From: Phyllostachys edulis
Taxonomy: Eukaryota > Streptophyta > Magnoliopsida > Poales > Poaceae
Direction of reading: 5' to 3'
Length of the DNA stretch: 64,000 nucleotides
Assembly (NCBI GenBank): GCA_036346405.1
Contig: CM070566.1
Span: forward strand, 14,255,533 to 14,319,532
This document shows, in pieces, positions 34,931 to 47,427 of the stretch. Within the stretch, counting starts at the first letter, position 1, and each line of letters begins with the position of its first letter. The notes beneath the pieces were generated by a model. It saw nothing but the letters and a program-made list of their open reading frames with translations, ran no database searches and was not told the DNA's origin. Made by a program: the position numbers and the translations under genes.

Positions 34931-35189
34931 CATTTTTGCAAATAACACACGATGACAGCCATTCGTGCTAATACGTGGCTCAAAAGCGACAATACGGCTA
35001 AAAGCTCTGATTTTATGCAAATTATGCGATCGACGTGCCACAGTAATAATCAAATGGCGAAATCAGCGTTCAAAAACTGACAGACGACGTACGCACAAAC
35101 GCTGCTACGTACTGGGTAATTAAGATGCATTGTCGATGAGTTACTACAATATGTGGGCGCCAAAGACGCTTGCATCAAGACATCGGTAG

Positions 35190-36125
35190 ACGTGGCCCCC
35201 ACTTGTCGAGAGGGTGAAAGCAGGCGGATAATTCCCGTCCGATCCGATACTGTATCCGAAAAAAATCTGCCCGTGGTACCATTTTTTTGTTTGTCCTAGA
35301 CCGCATCCGATATTATCTATATCCGAAAAATCTCATGGAATATGGTTAGGATATGGGAAGAGCAATATCTGATATGTATCCGTATTTTATAGGATATCCG
35401 AAAGATCTGATAAATCAACACAATGGATATCTGATAAACAACAATATGCTTTAATATCCTCTATGGTTTTCTAGTCATTGACTAATATATAATATGAATT
35501 TATATTTAATTTTGTTTATGTTGTTAAATAGGATAAATAATTCTCTAGTAGGTATAATTTGGTACTTTCGTTGGTGAAGTTAGATCTTTTCTTTATGTAT
35601 ACACTACTCATCACTTATCCGTGACCGATTTGAATCCGATCTACATCCGCTCCGCTCCTGTATCCCAAAAAAATCTGTATATGTATCCGACTCCGAATCC
35701 AAGGTAAACATATGAGTTAGGATATAGGAAGAATAATATCTGCCCGTATCCAACCTATTTTCACCCCTGCCTCTCAGGGTGTGTCAAGAACTAATTAATC
35801 CCAATAAACTTTATTTTGGACTCCTACATCACTTTTTTAATAAAAAATAGTAATCCTATGACCTCCGGTTTGCGCATACTTGCCACGGTCGACTTTTCAC
35901 AGTTTACAAGGTTAAAATTTGACATTTAATTTAAAATTAATATATTTATAAAATATTATGAAAATATGAAAGTATTTCTTATGACAAATCTAATAATATC
36001 GTTTTAATATAATGAATCTAAATATTTATAAAAAAATTATTAATTAAAGATTACGAAGTTTGATTAGTCCAAATAAAAAATGTAAAGTATTCACAAAACA
36101 CTAGGAGTAGTGGAAAGATGGATGG
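35190..36125. repeat. Second duplicated segment, copy B; contains a hAT-like element
   Basis: Direct-repeat partner of 12770-13690. The hAT-like portion runs from about 35210 to 35770 (AGGGTGAAAGCAGG ... TTTTCACCCCTG). It also has an extra short tandem ATCTGATAAA unit near 35405-35440 not in copy A. No coding capacity. Confidence 0.65.
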
Positions 36126-36310
36126 ATCGATCGTTGGCTCACGCACGCGCGGTTACCTGAAGAGGCTGATATGTGCTGGCGATCTAAAAGTTATTTTAAA
36201 AAATTATCAAAGTTAAGCTAATGTTATATAGCCACGCAAAATTTCAATAGCAAAAGTCAATCTCAGTTGAGAGCTATGAAAAAAAACAAATACTTAGTGA
36301 ATAATAATTA

Positions 36311-36341
36311 CTAGTAGCCCTTGCGCGCCTTTGGGCGCGCT
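36311..36341 (-). mobile_element. Helitron 3' terminus (minus strand)
   Basis: Read on the minus strand: a perfect 7-bp stem GCGCGCC-CAAA-GGCGCGC, eight bases, CTAG, then T. This is the layout of a Helitron 3' end. The element would extend to higher coordinates and could include the auxilin-like fragment that starts at 37274. Its 5' TC end was not located. Confidence 0.6.
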
Positions 36342-37273
36342 AGTTTTCAGGACTCTGAGGAGGTGGCTGTTTAGTATTGGATACGCGAGTCTTGTAGGGT
36401 AGTGGGAAACGGCTGTATAACCGATTCAAAGATCAGGCACAATATTTATAGGAGCATACTGCAAGATGTGAAAGCAGAAAGGAAATACGAAGATGTATAT
36501 AACAGAATAGGTTATTCAGGCAAATGTTTGAGAGTGCAACTAAATGAACATAGGTTGACTAAGCAGATAGATCTACTTAGTGAATATTACATGTGGAGCA
36601 AGTATTATATATGGCCTACAGAACTTCTGACTCCTGCTAGCTACCACCACACATGACGAAACGTGGAGATGAAATGTACAAATACACAGCAAAAGTCTAA
36701 CGGGTCTGCTGTTCGTCTGCAAAGCATGCCATAAACAGTGTCTGTAGGGGATGAGCAGAGGACATGGGGCAGAAATGTGCAGCCTGCAATATATTGTTTG
36801 CAAGACGTAAAATAAGGGACTAACCGGTAGGTGTGTGTGTATCAGGAAGAAACAGCTGGACCATCTAGGAATGTTGTGTATAAGATACCTGATGTTCACT
36901 GGCAGGGGGTGTCGCTTGGAGCGATCTTTTTGGTAGCAGAAGAGGGCGCTGGATCTGTAGGGTGAGACAAATGTATGTATGTACGGTTTTTTTGTTTGCC
37001 TGCCTGCAGTAGCAAGCAGTAACCATAGTTACTGGTAAAACAATGTGTGTATATAATTGAGTTAGCAGATAGAGAAAGCAAAAAATGTGATTATAAAAGA
37101 TGGCAGGGCAGATACATAGGTTCAGTTCTTTAGATATAGTAAGCTAGGGCAGCTGTTTTATATATGTAACTGAGGTGTCGCTTATAGAGACTGGTAAGTA
37201 AACGATGCAAGATATTATATGGAGTAGAAATGACTATATGTATCTGAGGTATTGCATCTATAAACGGTATCAC
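36342..37273. other. No gene seen between the Helitron end and the auxilin-like exon
   Basis: The sequence has no recognised exon on either strand. It may be intron sequence of the auxilin-like fragment or other captured DNA. Confidence 0.35.
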
Positions 37274-37394
37274 GTTGGCCGTGGGAAGAGGGGAATCTCA
37301 GAAACCGTAAGCCATATATCATCTTCAGATTCAGTAGACATTGGTGACTGATCCTCCATACCATTACCACTTTATCTCTCAACTTGGGACACAT
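37274..37394 (-). pseudogene. Auxilin-like gene, exon 2, downstream part
   Basis: On the minus strand this encodes S-Q-V-E-R, a TAA stop, then G-N-G-M-E-D-Q-S-P and S-E-D-D-I-W-L-T-V-S-E-I-P-L-F, followed by a GT donor at 37273. The E-D-D-I-W-L-T-V-S-E-I-P-L-F segment is characteristic of plant auxilin-like J-domain proteins, which recruit Hsc70 to uncoat clathrin vesicles. The first five bases (37394-37390) are the target duplication of the LTR nest. The frame continues that of 55262-55628, so one exon has been split by 17.9 kb of insertions. The J domain itself is not in the window. Confidence 0.8.
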
Positions 37395-38023
37395 TGTAAC
37401 ATCCCAAACAATGGTTTGTATTTCAAATGTATAAAAATGAGGATAATTTAAAACTTTTGGTGCCTCAGGATATCATTTGAATTTTCTAGAAATTTTCCCT
37501 AAGGGTTTTCTATTTTCAAAGACCAATGCTTCAATTGATGGGAGCATAATATTTGAAAACTCCTTAAGAAAATCTTGTGATCATCTTCTAGAAATATTTT
37601 TCCTAGCTCCTAGATCATCCCGGTAACTACTTTGAAAATTTTTGTAATTTTTAGAAATTATTTACTATTTCTCAGAGTCCAGTCAAACCAGTTTGACTCT
37701 TGATCAAAACCCTAGGACTTGACCTTGTAATTTTTCTAGAGAGAAATGCAGTGCATGAAAAGTTCTGAAAAAATTACACAAGGTTTCTCTTAGATCCAGT
37801 AACCTTCCTTAAAAATTTCAGAATTTTTAAAGCTATGAAACTCTCTCTAACAATTCGCTGACCATCTCAGCCTTATCTTTCCAAAAATCAGTTTTCACTG
37901 TTCCTTGGGCTTAGACCCAACCCCGGCTTGAGCCACTTGTCTTGGTCAAACCACCTAACTGCACCGGCGCACCCAACTCAACCCAACCATCCTTGCGCAT
38001 TGTGAACCGTCCGACTTGAAAAT

Positions 38024-40321
38024 TGTGGATATCATGGGGATATGCCCATGATCTTAGGATCATAAAACAATTGGCAATGTTGCTTTTGGTTTGAAGTTTC
38101 ACGCGTTTTCGGCAAAGTTAAAAGACTGATCTTCAGCCATTTTGGAAATTTGGTTTTGGAATAGGTTGAGTTCATAGGCTATAGTGCATATATGTTGCAT
38201 ATTGCATGTTTTGAGCTAACGTGGGTCAAGTTGTGAAGAACTTGTTCCCGGAGATGATTTCTTGGTCTATTGCTGTGCAGGTGGCTTGCAGGTCAACGAC
38301 GGTCAACGGCGAGGAGGATCGGGACTAACCTTGGAGAGCTGAGGTCCAGAACGATCATGGATGCCGGGTGAGATCAAGTGACTCAAGCGTGGCGCAGAAT
38401 GGACAAGGATGACCGAACGGGCAGTTCGGTGCGACTGGTTTGATCAAGCGGTGCGGGGGTCGGTGCAAGTGCCAAGGTGGTCTAGTGGGAACCAGATGGG
38501 AGAGACTTGCCAACACGATGAGAGCCACTAGATCAACCTACACGTGGCAAAGCAGGCAATTGCTTCAACAGGTTTGGACTCGGTCTTCGGAAAAGATCGA
38601 GAAGGGGTATTTTGGTAATTTTACCAAATACCGCCTTGGTGACCTAATGCCAACCCGCGGTGCAAGACGGTGCGTCAAGAAGTGGATTAAGTCAAGAGAA
38701 GTGAAGACGGCGCTTTAAACTGCGTGCGTGTGTGTCCCATTGATGTTGGGCCTTAACGGAAGCCCATTAGGTCTAATCTTCTAGAAGCTCCAATTCTAAA
38801 AGGGTTTTAGGGTTGGTGGCTGTCATATAAAAGGATTTTGGAGATGGAACATTAGGGTTCCCTGTAGAAAAAAGGAGCTCTTGGCGGCGGCTGTAGCGGA
38901 GCGCCCGCAAAAAGAAGAGCCGGTGGCGGCAGCCTCTGGTCCTCGATAGAAAAACAGAAGCCCCTGGCAGCGCCTGTGTGCCCGCAAAAACCTGTGGTTG
39001 TGGTGGCGGCCTGTTTCCCCGGGAGATAGATGCCCTAGGCGGCGGCGTGTATCCAGGAGGAAATAGGACCCCTGTGCGGCGGCGTGTAGGGTCATCAGTA
39101 GAAGAAAACAAGTGCTGTTGGCTACATGGAAAAGGTTTTGCGGCAGCTGTTTTCTAAATTGCCATTTCTTTGACTCTTGCGTGTGAAGAGAGTCTCTCTG
39201 TATGATATGATGGTGCATTGAATAGATCCGGTTTGTTTTGCTATTTGCTTGTCCCTTCGGCCTGTAGAGAGCCCGCAAAAACCGGAGCTATGGGCGGCGG
39301 CCTGTTCCCCTGTGCGGAAATAGGAGCTCTTAACGCCGGTGGCTGCTTAATAAATGGATTGCAGTTTGCTGTTTGTATCTGATTATGGCCGGTTCTCTTG
39401 GCTCATGTGTGTAAGAGTCTTATACTTTGTTTGATTTAAAAGGCTTTGAGTTTTATTTTATTGCTTCGGCTGCCTCTTTGATGCGAGTGGTGTTTTGAAT
39501 TGTTTATTGCCGTGTCAGTCGGATTCTTGTGGATTGGTGCGGTAGTAGTAATCGCCGTTTTGCTTCTTGCATCGCTGTGTGTTCTGATGGATTGTCCTTA
39601 GGAGCGGCAGCAGCTAAGCAAGCTCTGTTCTGTAGACAAGATAGCCATGTTTGTAGCCGCAGCTTTTGGTGTTGGATCATTAAGGAAAAAGATGGAGCTA
39701 GCAGCTTGAATCTTCTTGTTGGATTATTTTATTGCTTTGCTGATGTTCTCTTGTGCTTGCTGGTCGGCTCGGTTGTTTGGTGGTGTGTTGCGGCATGTCC
39801 TGTGTGTGAGATGGCGTGAAAGGGAGAGTGTGCCCCGGGGTGTCCATCTCGGAGACCTCTGTGATGTGCATCGACTTGCACAAGTACAGAGGCCGGCGTG
39901 GCTGTTGTTTCTGCTCTCCTGAAGAAACCCGATCTAGAGAAGGCTTCAGTAGATATTGTTGGACCGACTGGGTTGGTGTATGCTGTTGAGTTCTCGCACA
40001 GGAGAGGCAGGGATCCTCGTGTGATATATCTCGGTGCAGTTCCTTGATTTATTTCTTAATTGTATCTTGTGATGTTATTGTTCATCTCGTATATACAATA
40101 AGCTAGTTAGTCCTTGCGCATCTTCCTATGCGGTTGTGAGATGTTTTTGGTCTTTTGCCTCGGGATTTGATTGGATTCAACACAGGTCATCCACTGTGTC
40201 TGTATACAGATCTTCATAACTTTTATAGCTATTGGAGTGAAAGTAGTGTTGAGTTCGATTGAGTAGAAAAATTGAGAAAGCGTCTATTCACCCCCCCTCT
40301 AGTCGCCTTTCCGGTCCTACA
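38024..40321 (+). repeat. 5' LTR of the SIRE-like copia element
   Basis: It starts TGTGGATATC and ends CCTTTCCGGTCCTACA, about 2.3 kb. A TATA-like CATATAAAAGG lies near 38823, a likely LTR promoter. The last 425 bp or so are nearly identical to the 3' LTR remnant at 47428-47852. Confidence 0.88.
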
Positions 40322-40323
40322 AT

Positions 40324-40335
40324 TGGTATCAGAGC
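40324..40335 (+). other. Primer-binding site (initiator tRNA-Met type)
   Basis: TGGTATCAGAGC lies two bases after the LTR end. It is complementary to the 3' end of plant initiator tRNA-Met, the standard copia primer. Confidence 0.93.
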
Positions 40336-40377
40336 CCGGTTAGCTCTTCTCATAGATCTTAACCGGTCTTTGGAGCC

Positions 40378-40906
40378 ATGGCGACTAACAAGTATTCAAC
40401 CAAACCACCTGTTTTCGATGGAGTTGATTTTGCTTACTAGAAGGCACGCATGCATGCCTACATCGAGGCTCAAGGGCACGCTATTTGGCTTAAGGTCAAA
40501 AATCCATATGTCGTGCCAGCCAATGACGATGTGATCACTCCAGATGTTGAGGCTAATAGCAAGGCTCGGAATTTTATGATCCAAGGTCTTAGTCGATCTG
40601 AGTTTGAGCGCGTGGCTCAATTGAGGTCTGCTCACGAGATCTGGAGGACCCTTTGTGACTACCACGAGGGTTCGATTGCGATCAAGGAAGTGAGACAGAA
40701 CCAGCTCAAGAAAGAATACTCAAAGATCGAGCAAAGACCTGGTGAGTCTTTAGATGAGCTGTGGGGGAGGTTCTCCAAGATTCTTCATGATCTTCGCGTT
40801 GTTGATCTTGTTTTCACTGAGTCTGAGAATGTACGCCAGCTTTTGGGTGCTCTTGATGTGAGGGTCTGGGGGATGAAGATCACATCCATCAATGGCAACA
40901 CTGTCA
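40378..40906 (+). pseudogene. Copia gag (UBN2), first part
   Basis: The frame starts at ATG 40378 and meets a TAG at codon 21 where Trp is expected. It then reads through a normal UBN2 gag domain with E-I-W-R-T-L-C-D-Y-H-E-G and E-S-L-D-E-L-W-G-R-F. It stops at the insertion of the inner solo LTR. Exactly after the target duplication the frame resumes at 45982, which shows that the break is due only to that insertion. Gag forms the element's particle; this copy is dead. Confidence 0.85.
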
Positions 40907-43289
40907 TGTGAGGACCCCGGTTTATTAGGCTTGTAATACTTAGTCATCCATTGACCCTAGCATTACAAACATAATAATCCGTGTCTTCGAGATATGTATA
41001 CTTCCCAGAATGCAGTATACACACCCCTTTACAAAATCATCCATCAATTCTATTCAAGACATAGAGCCAAAGCACGACTAGAATAAAAGACATACAATAT
41101 ATAGAGTTATTACAAAAGGGGCCGACCGGCCAAATACAACAATAAAGATAACACAGCGGAAGCAACATGCCATAAGATGGCGATAAACAAAAGAGCCCCA
41201 CAAGGTTTGCCTTTAGCCCACAAGGCAACCAACCAAGACGCCTAGCTCGATTCCCAACCCATGCACATCTCACAAAAGTAAAGCCCTTTGGGCTCTACCT
41301 CCTCTGCAACAAAGTTATTAAGCAAAGCAAATGAGTACAAAAATGTACTCGCAAGACTGACGTGTAGTATAACAGAACTATAAATAGCTACATGCAAGCT
41401 TTATTTAAGTGGATGAGGCCTTGGACTCATTTTAGCATAAAGCAAGCTTTCATTTGCAATAATGTAATAGATTGAAAGCAATTTGACAAAGCATTTTAAT
41501 TTGTGAAGAACACGATACAACAATAAAAACAACAAGAACAACCTGGAAGTGACTCACCCAAGTCACCACAACAATAGCATGAATTACCCAATTCATACCA
41601 CCCATCAAGTTTTAATTAAGTGTTTAGTCTAGTTCTTGCACGACCTTACCAAGCATGTCCATAACCTAGGACGAGGCTATTCGAATAGTTTTACCCTGCA
41701 GGGGTGTACCAATGTACCCACACGCTAGACCGCCTTTTCGCCACATGATTTAGCACACTTCCTTTGGTATGCCGGCACGGCTAAGTCCTACGAGACATTT
41801 CCAATGGATGATGCTAATTAAGAGCCGCAACCCACGGGGACAAGGACACAATAGACAGCCTAACCGGTCTGCTAATGTTCCCCTCCCACACCACACATAT
41901 ACACATTAAAAACACACCCACCGACCAGCTCATAATTAACACCTCCCAAAGTACTTAGTCAAGAGAGGTCCCATATCCCCTCGTGTGGTTAGCATAAAAA
42001 GCTTGGCTTAGTGACACAAGTAACTCGGTCCTTGGGGACTTGGGCACCAGTCCGTTCATACCCAACAATTCACACCAACATCCATTGCGCCCAAGTCAAA
42101 CAGTTTTGTTTTCATTTTTGTTTGTTTACAAAGTAACAAGCACAAGATGGATATAATGGAATAATAGTTTTTGTGTGGCCAAGGTCATCGACATAATGTC
42201 GACAACCGCCCATTTCTAACGTTATCTAAGCATTGCTAAGCATTACCAACGTAAACTACTAAGTGATAAGAGTCCATCCAGCGAACTCTAAATCACAGCA
42301 AGATAATCCTAGGCATAGTAGTAGAGAATGAACATTTACCTACAGAATATGCATCTATAGGATTACTAGTGATATTTTAACACAAAGTAGCATGCATACA
42401 TACAAGTAAAACAAAGTATTAAACTTTAAAGTAATGGGACAATAATGGGATATGATCAAACTGCTTGCCTTGCTGGTTTTGCTCAATATATTGCTGAGGA
42501 TCACTCACGGGTTCAAAGTACTCGTCGGTACCTAACGAAAAGGCGAAAAGAAACGATAAGAACGATGAAAACCACAAAGACAGCACAGCAAACAAACTCC
42601 AAATGCTCTGAAATTTCTACAGCAGCAAGAGGATGATTTTTAGGTAATTTAGCAATAAGAACCAATTGATTTGGATTCTCAATGCAAAAGATATGAGCAA
42701 AACAATTCTGCTCAGCCCTAAAAATACCAAACTGCTACTATTCACTAATTTAATTATTTGGCAACAATTTCGGGAAAGGTGGTGTTACTGAGATTTTTAC
42801 TGTAAAACCAGCACCTCATGAGATGAATAACACAATTGAGTTCATCTCATTTGGAGCTATTATGCACTTTCTATAATTTTTCAAAGACAAGAACTTGAAC
42901 AAAATTAAAATGCACAAGAAAACTTTTTGAAAACAGTGACATGCCTAAATCCTATTCTAACATTTAGAGCATTTAACAGAGGAAGCCAACGAAGTTGGAT
43001 TCACTCAAAAATAAACTACAGAGATAAAGTTATGTATTTTACAAGTTAAATGAATTTTTAAAGTCACATTTAGAGTTAGTTTTGAAATCTATTTGCAAAA
43101 CTATGTTCTGGAGCTGAACTGGGCCCTTAACCATTTTTAGATTAGAGCCTGGTCCAAACCAGAGCTAACACAATTTGAAACACCTTATTTGGATTTAAAT
43201 TGAAGTAGTTATGCATTTTCAAAGTTCATACCTTTTTCAGTTCATAAAATAACAGCTCTCTGGAATTTCTAAAAACCATTAAGACCGGG

Positions 43290-43780
43290 GAGGACATGAT
43301 CCATAGATCTTGAATCTAACGGCTCAAGACCTCCCAGAGAACCATGCGCACACGCGCGCTTGCGAGGTCCAGAGGTCATGGGCCGTGGATCTTGGATCCA
43401 ACGGTCCATGTCCTCCTAGCAACGCGTACATGCGATCAACAGGGGAGGTCGTGGCCGTTGATGCGGCATCCAACGGACCACAACACGGGAGGGAGGACCG
43501 GAACGGCCCAGATTAAGCGAGGGAGGTCCTCAACGGTCGAGATGACCTCGAGGAGGTCCTACGCGGAGGTCAAAACGTCACAGACCTCCAGGGGAGGTCT
43601 GGATGGCCACGATTTCGCAAGGGTGAGGTCCTGGACGTTCAAGATCTCCTCGGAGGAGGTCTTGGACGGCCCAGATCCAGCGCCATCGCGCTCGCACGCG
43701 TGCACGCGCGCGGACAGGGAGTTAATGCGCACGGGACACAAGGAGGTCCGCGCGCGAGGTCTTAAATGCGCGATGAGGAC
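43290..43780. repeat. GAGGTCCT-type tandem repeats, block 1 (inner giant LTR)
   Basis: Degenerate units of about 45-65 bp alternate a GAGGTC phrase with ATCCAACGG or its complement. They form inverted pairs around the phrase GTTGGATC. Composition is GC-rich compared with the flanking LTR. Confidence 0.75.
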
Positions 43781-44519
43781 AGGATTAAAGGCAATAAAAG
43801 CTAACCCCCATGATTAACAATGATTGCGACATTAAAAGCGGAGGATCTTTGTCCGAAGGTGACACGGCGCTGCCGTTTTCGTCCGACAAAAACCCGAGCG
43901 AGCTCCAAGGCTTGCCGCCTGCGATGAGGACCTCACCGGCGCCAACCAAGGACACCAATGTGTGCGCAATAGTGCTGCGCACACACCGGACCTACTCTCG
44001 GCGGCGGCGGTTTTGAACGCCATGCGCCGGAGATGACAACGATGACAAGCACGGCCAAAAGACCAACATGTGAAGTAAAGCTCCGCAACTTCATTCAGCG
44101 TGTGCTTGACAACTAAGGACTATCGGAGAGTTACGGAGGTCCAGAGGTCTTTGAGGAGGTCGAGGAAGGTGAGGACCGGAGCTGGGGAAGACAAGGAGCT
44201 TCACGGCCAACTCCAAGCTCCACACTGGCCACCTCTGCGAAATGCCCAACTAAACAAGTTAGGATCTTGGTTACAGAGGGAAATGGCATGAATTGAAGAA
44301 AGGAAATGAAGAGGAGAGCCACTGGAACACTTGTGCCACTGAGGAGCTCCAAGGTCTTCAACAATGGCGGCCAACGAGGGAGGTCGGTGGAGGAGAAGCT
44401 CAGCCAAGCACAGGCAAGGCCAAGCTCAATGGTGTGTAAAAGAAGCCAAAGGGGAGCCCGAGGAGGTTTTATACCTAGGGCAAGGGAGGTCGTGAACCAA
44501 GGGTTAAGCTCATGGTGAG

Positions 44520-45440
44520 CTTAGCCCAGGTAAGGTCCACGGGAGGTCCTGGACTGGGACAAGATGGAGGGGACAGAGTAGGTTAGGACAGGGCATGGTC
44601 TAGGGGCGGAAAGACTGCCATGCATTTAATGCTTGCAGGCTCAGAGCCGTTGGACAAGACAAGGAGCTGACCTTGCCTACTGCCATGGCCCTTGCACGCG
44701 AGCCCAAGCTAGGAGAAGAACAGGGCTAAGCTCTCCACCGCTAAATGAAAAGGATGGGGAGGTCCTAGCCCTAGGATTTGTTTTTGAACCGTTAGGTTTT
44801 AAGTGATTGGGAGGAGGTCCTAGCCACACGATTTGGACGGGGAGGTCGTGGCCCTCCGATTGTTTGCGCGGATGCGCAAGTGGAAAAGGGGGCAGGAGGT
44901 CCAAGGCGTTGGATCTAAATCCAACGGTGCGGACCTCCTGGGGGGACTTAAGCTGCGCGCAAAAATGCCAAGGACGAGGAGGTCATGGGCCGTTGGATTT
45001 AAATCCAAGGGCACACAACAGATGGGGAGGTCCTAAGCTTGCGCTAAGCGCACAGGAGGTCATGGCCTTTAGATTTAGATCTAAGGGCTACGACCTCACG
45101 TGGGTGGGGAGGTCTGATGCGCGCATAGCATGGGGAGGTCGTGGCTGTAGATTTTAAATCTAACGGCGCACAACACAAGATGGGGGAGGTCTTTGCGCTA
45201 GATAAAGAGGGGAGGTCGTGGGCTGTTGGATCTGATCCAACGGCTACGACCTCAGCAAGGTGGGAGGTCTGAAGGTTTTGACAGTGAGGGGAGGTCATGG
45301 CCCTGGATCCTTGATCCAACGGCACAGGACCTCGATGGGTGGAGGACCTGCTGTGATTGTTGGAGAGGAGGTCGTGGCTGTTGGATCTGAATCCAACGGC
45401 TATGACCTCATCGAAGTGGAAAGGAGGTTAGTTGAGCTGA
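44520..45440. repeat. GAGGTC/GTTGGATC tandem repeats, block 2 (inner giant LTR)
   Basis: Many units of the form GAGGTCGTGGCTGTTGGATC, then ATCCAACGGC and ACGACCTC. Each unit is itself nearly palindromic, so the array can form many hairpins. Unit spacing is about 55-75 bp. There is no coding support. Confidence 0.85.
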
Positions 45441-45981
45441 GGGAGGTGGTTGGGTTGAACCAGGTTTGCAAAGCGGCTCAGCCCAAGGAACAGTGCAAGT
45501 TTTGAATTCAATTTTTTTTAACAGCTGAGACTTTGCAGAAATGTTTGGGATAGCAAATCAACTCCAAAATTTATGAAATTTTAACTGGAGCTTGCTAACA
45601 TTAAGATTAACCTTACATAAAATTTCCAGAGGTTTTTATGCAATGCATTTTTCTCAGGAAATTCATAAAGGCTGTTCAAGAGTTAGATTTACCTCCAAAA
45701 ATCATCAAACAAGTTTTATAACTTGTGATATTTTTCAGAGGGGTCCCACACCATCCATAGGACCAAGGAAAAATATTTCCAAGGGTTTGGCATAAGATTC
45801 AGAGACAAGTTGAATAAGGGGTGGACTTTAGTCCACAGGAGGTTTAAGTTTTTGAACTCCACAACTTTTGATAAGAATTTTAGAGGAGTTCAAGAGTTTC
45901 GAGATGTGAGAATTTTTTTTAATTTCTACACATTTAATTACATTTGAAACAAACACCTGTTTAGGTATTTGGGATGTTACA

Positions 45982-47427
45982 TGTCATGAGTGAGCTTACT
46001 ATGGATAAGCTCTACTCGTGGTTGAAGACGCATGAGATTGACTTTATCTCGCGTCTCCCCAAGACAGAGTCGATGGCTTTGGTGGTCGACCCATCTAAGG
46101 GTAACTCGTCTTATTCCTTTGATTTTGGCTCATCTGGCTTTTCTTTGTCCGCTTTACACTCTTTGAGCGATGAGCAGCTAGAGAAGCTACCTGAGGATGA
46201 TTTAGCCCTCCTATCCACTAAATTCTCGAGAGTTTACAATAAGGTGAGGAACAGGAGGAGAGGTGGTCCTATCACTTGCTTTGAGTGTGGTGAGCCAAAC
46301 CACATTCGCTCCAAGTGCCCCAAGCTGAAGGGCAAGGAGGAGAAGAACTTCAAGAAGCGTCCTCAAACTCGGGATGCGAAAGCAAAGAAGCCAAACTACC
46401 GCAAGTTCGTCAGCCGAGTCCTTGCCGCTCTTGAAAATGTTGACATGAGCGATGTGGACTCGGAGACGGAGGACGACGACGACGACGACTCTCATGGCAA
46501 GAAGAAGGCCCAGGACTTCACCGGTATGTGCTTTATGGCGAAGGACAGTCACAACGTCGACTCCTCCAACGACGACGACCTTTTCAGCGATCCAGATAAG
46601 GTATGTCCCTCACTTGCTGATATGAAGCGTGCTTTGGTCATTGCTGAACAAAATTTGAAGAAGCAAGCTAAATTGATTAAGAGATAGGACAACATGATTG
46701 ATGATCTGAACTTAGAGGTTGTTAGGCTTAAATCTGTTAATCCTGTTGATATTTGTGACTCTTGCTCTATCTTGTAAAATGAATTGATCAATCTGAAATC
46801 TGCTCATTCCTCTGTTGTGAATCAATTGAAAGATGCTCTTGATGAACTAGAATCCCTCAAGTCCAGTCGTGCTTGCATAAATGCCATTGCTTTAGATGTG
46901 ACTACTATAGATGCTATTCCTTTGGCTTGTTCAAATTGTGCTTTGCTTGAACTAAAATTGGATAGTGATACAAAAGAATTGATGAAATTTGATGCTAGTC
47001 ACACCTGCTCTCATTGTGAGAAAAGTAATACTAAAATGAAAGAAATGACTGAAATGATCCTTCACTCTAAATCTGCTTCATGTGAAAACTGTCTTAAACT
47101 CACAATTGAGAATGATGCCTTAAACAAGACTCTTGAGGAGAAAGCTAAAATTGAAAAATCCATGTCCATGACTGCTTCCAAGAAAGTTGTTGATTCTGAT
47201 TCTTGTACTCTTTGTATTGAACTTGGGCATAATGTAGATAAGATACAAGAATCATTTAGAGTTAAGTTCAAAGAGCAGTTGGATAGGATTAGAGATAACT
47301 ATTGTGTGTCTTGTGAGGCTTTGAAAGCTGAGGTAGCTCACTATAAGGAAAAATCTGATAGGGCTAGCATGTCAAATAAGTGTGCTTCTTGTTATGAACT
47401 AGCCAAACAAAATGACTACCTTAAAGC
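45982..47427 (+). pseudogene. Copia gag, second part with zinc knuckle and coiled coil
   Basis: This continues the gag frame of 40378-40906. A zinc knuckle C-F-E-C-G-E-P-N-H-I-R-S-K-C (C-x2-C-x4-H-x4-C) lies at about 46278-46319, followed by a basic stretch, an Asp-rich run and C-F-M-A-K-D-S. After in-frame stops at 46685 and about 46775 the frame goes on as a long Lys/Glu/Leu coiled-coil-like region with paired Cys to 47427. There it is joined abruptly to the middle of the 3' LTR, a deletion junction. The long gag with coiled coil fits the SIRE/Maximus lineage. Confidence 0.85.

Larger units (their letters stand above)
28191..35008 (-). mobile_element. Inverted-repeat element II carrying a PMD gene (Mutator-like)
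   Basis: The ends are inverted repeats of about 90 bp or more: left AGTTTTTAGCTATATTGTCG, right (reverse complement) AGAGCTTTTAGCCGTATTG, both continuing to GTGTTATTTGCAAAAATGG. Flanks are AATTTTATG (28182-28190) and GATTTTATG (35009-35017), a 9-bp duplication with one change. Inside are a broken PMD gene and, in it, a CACTA element. 28191-29150 and 33760-34670 hold no gene. The right inner arm repeats CACCGCACGGTGGC. The 9-bp duplication and long ends fit a MULE, but no transposase is present. Confidence 0.75.
40907..45981 (-). mobile_element. Giant solo LTR (family X), inner copy, minus strand
   Basis: Flanked by the exact 5-bp duplication TGTCA (40902-40906 and 45982-45986). On the minus strand it starts TGTAACATCCCAAA and ends GGGGTCCTCACA. 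It is 5,075 bp long without any element protein, hence a solo LTR. The matching end sequences and internal blocks place it in the same family as the outer LTR. Frames inside it (for example 43344-43817) reflect the GAGGTC repeats and are not genes. Confidence 0.88.

Noticed and set aside
34656..35053. Arg/Gly-rich frames on both strands at the right end of PMD element II
   Set aside because: They come from CACCGCACGGTGGC repeats in the terminal inverted repeat.
43310..45505. Many short frames in the inner giant LTR
   Set aside because: They follow the GAGGTC repeat units on both strands and have no protein signature.
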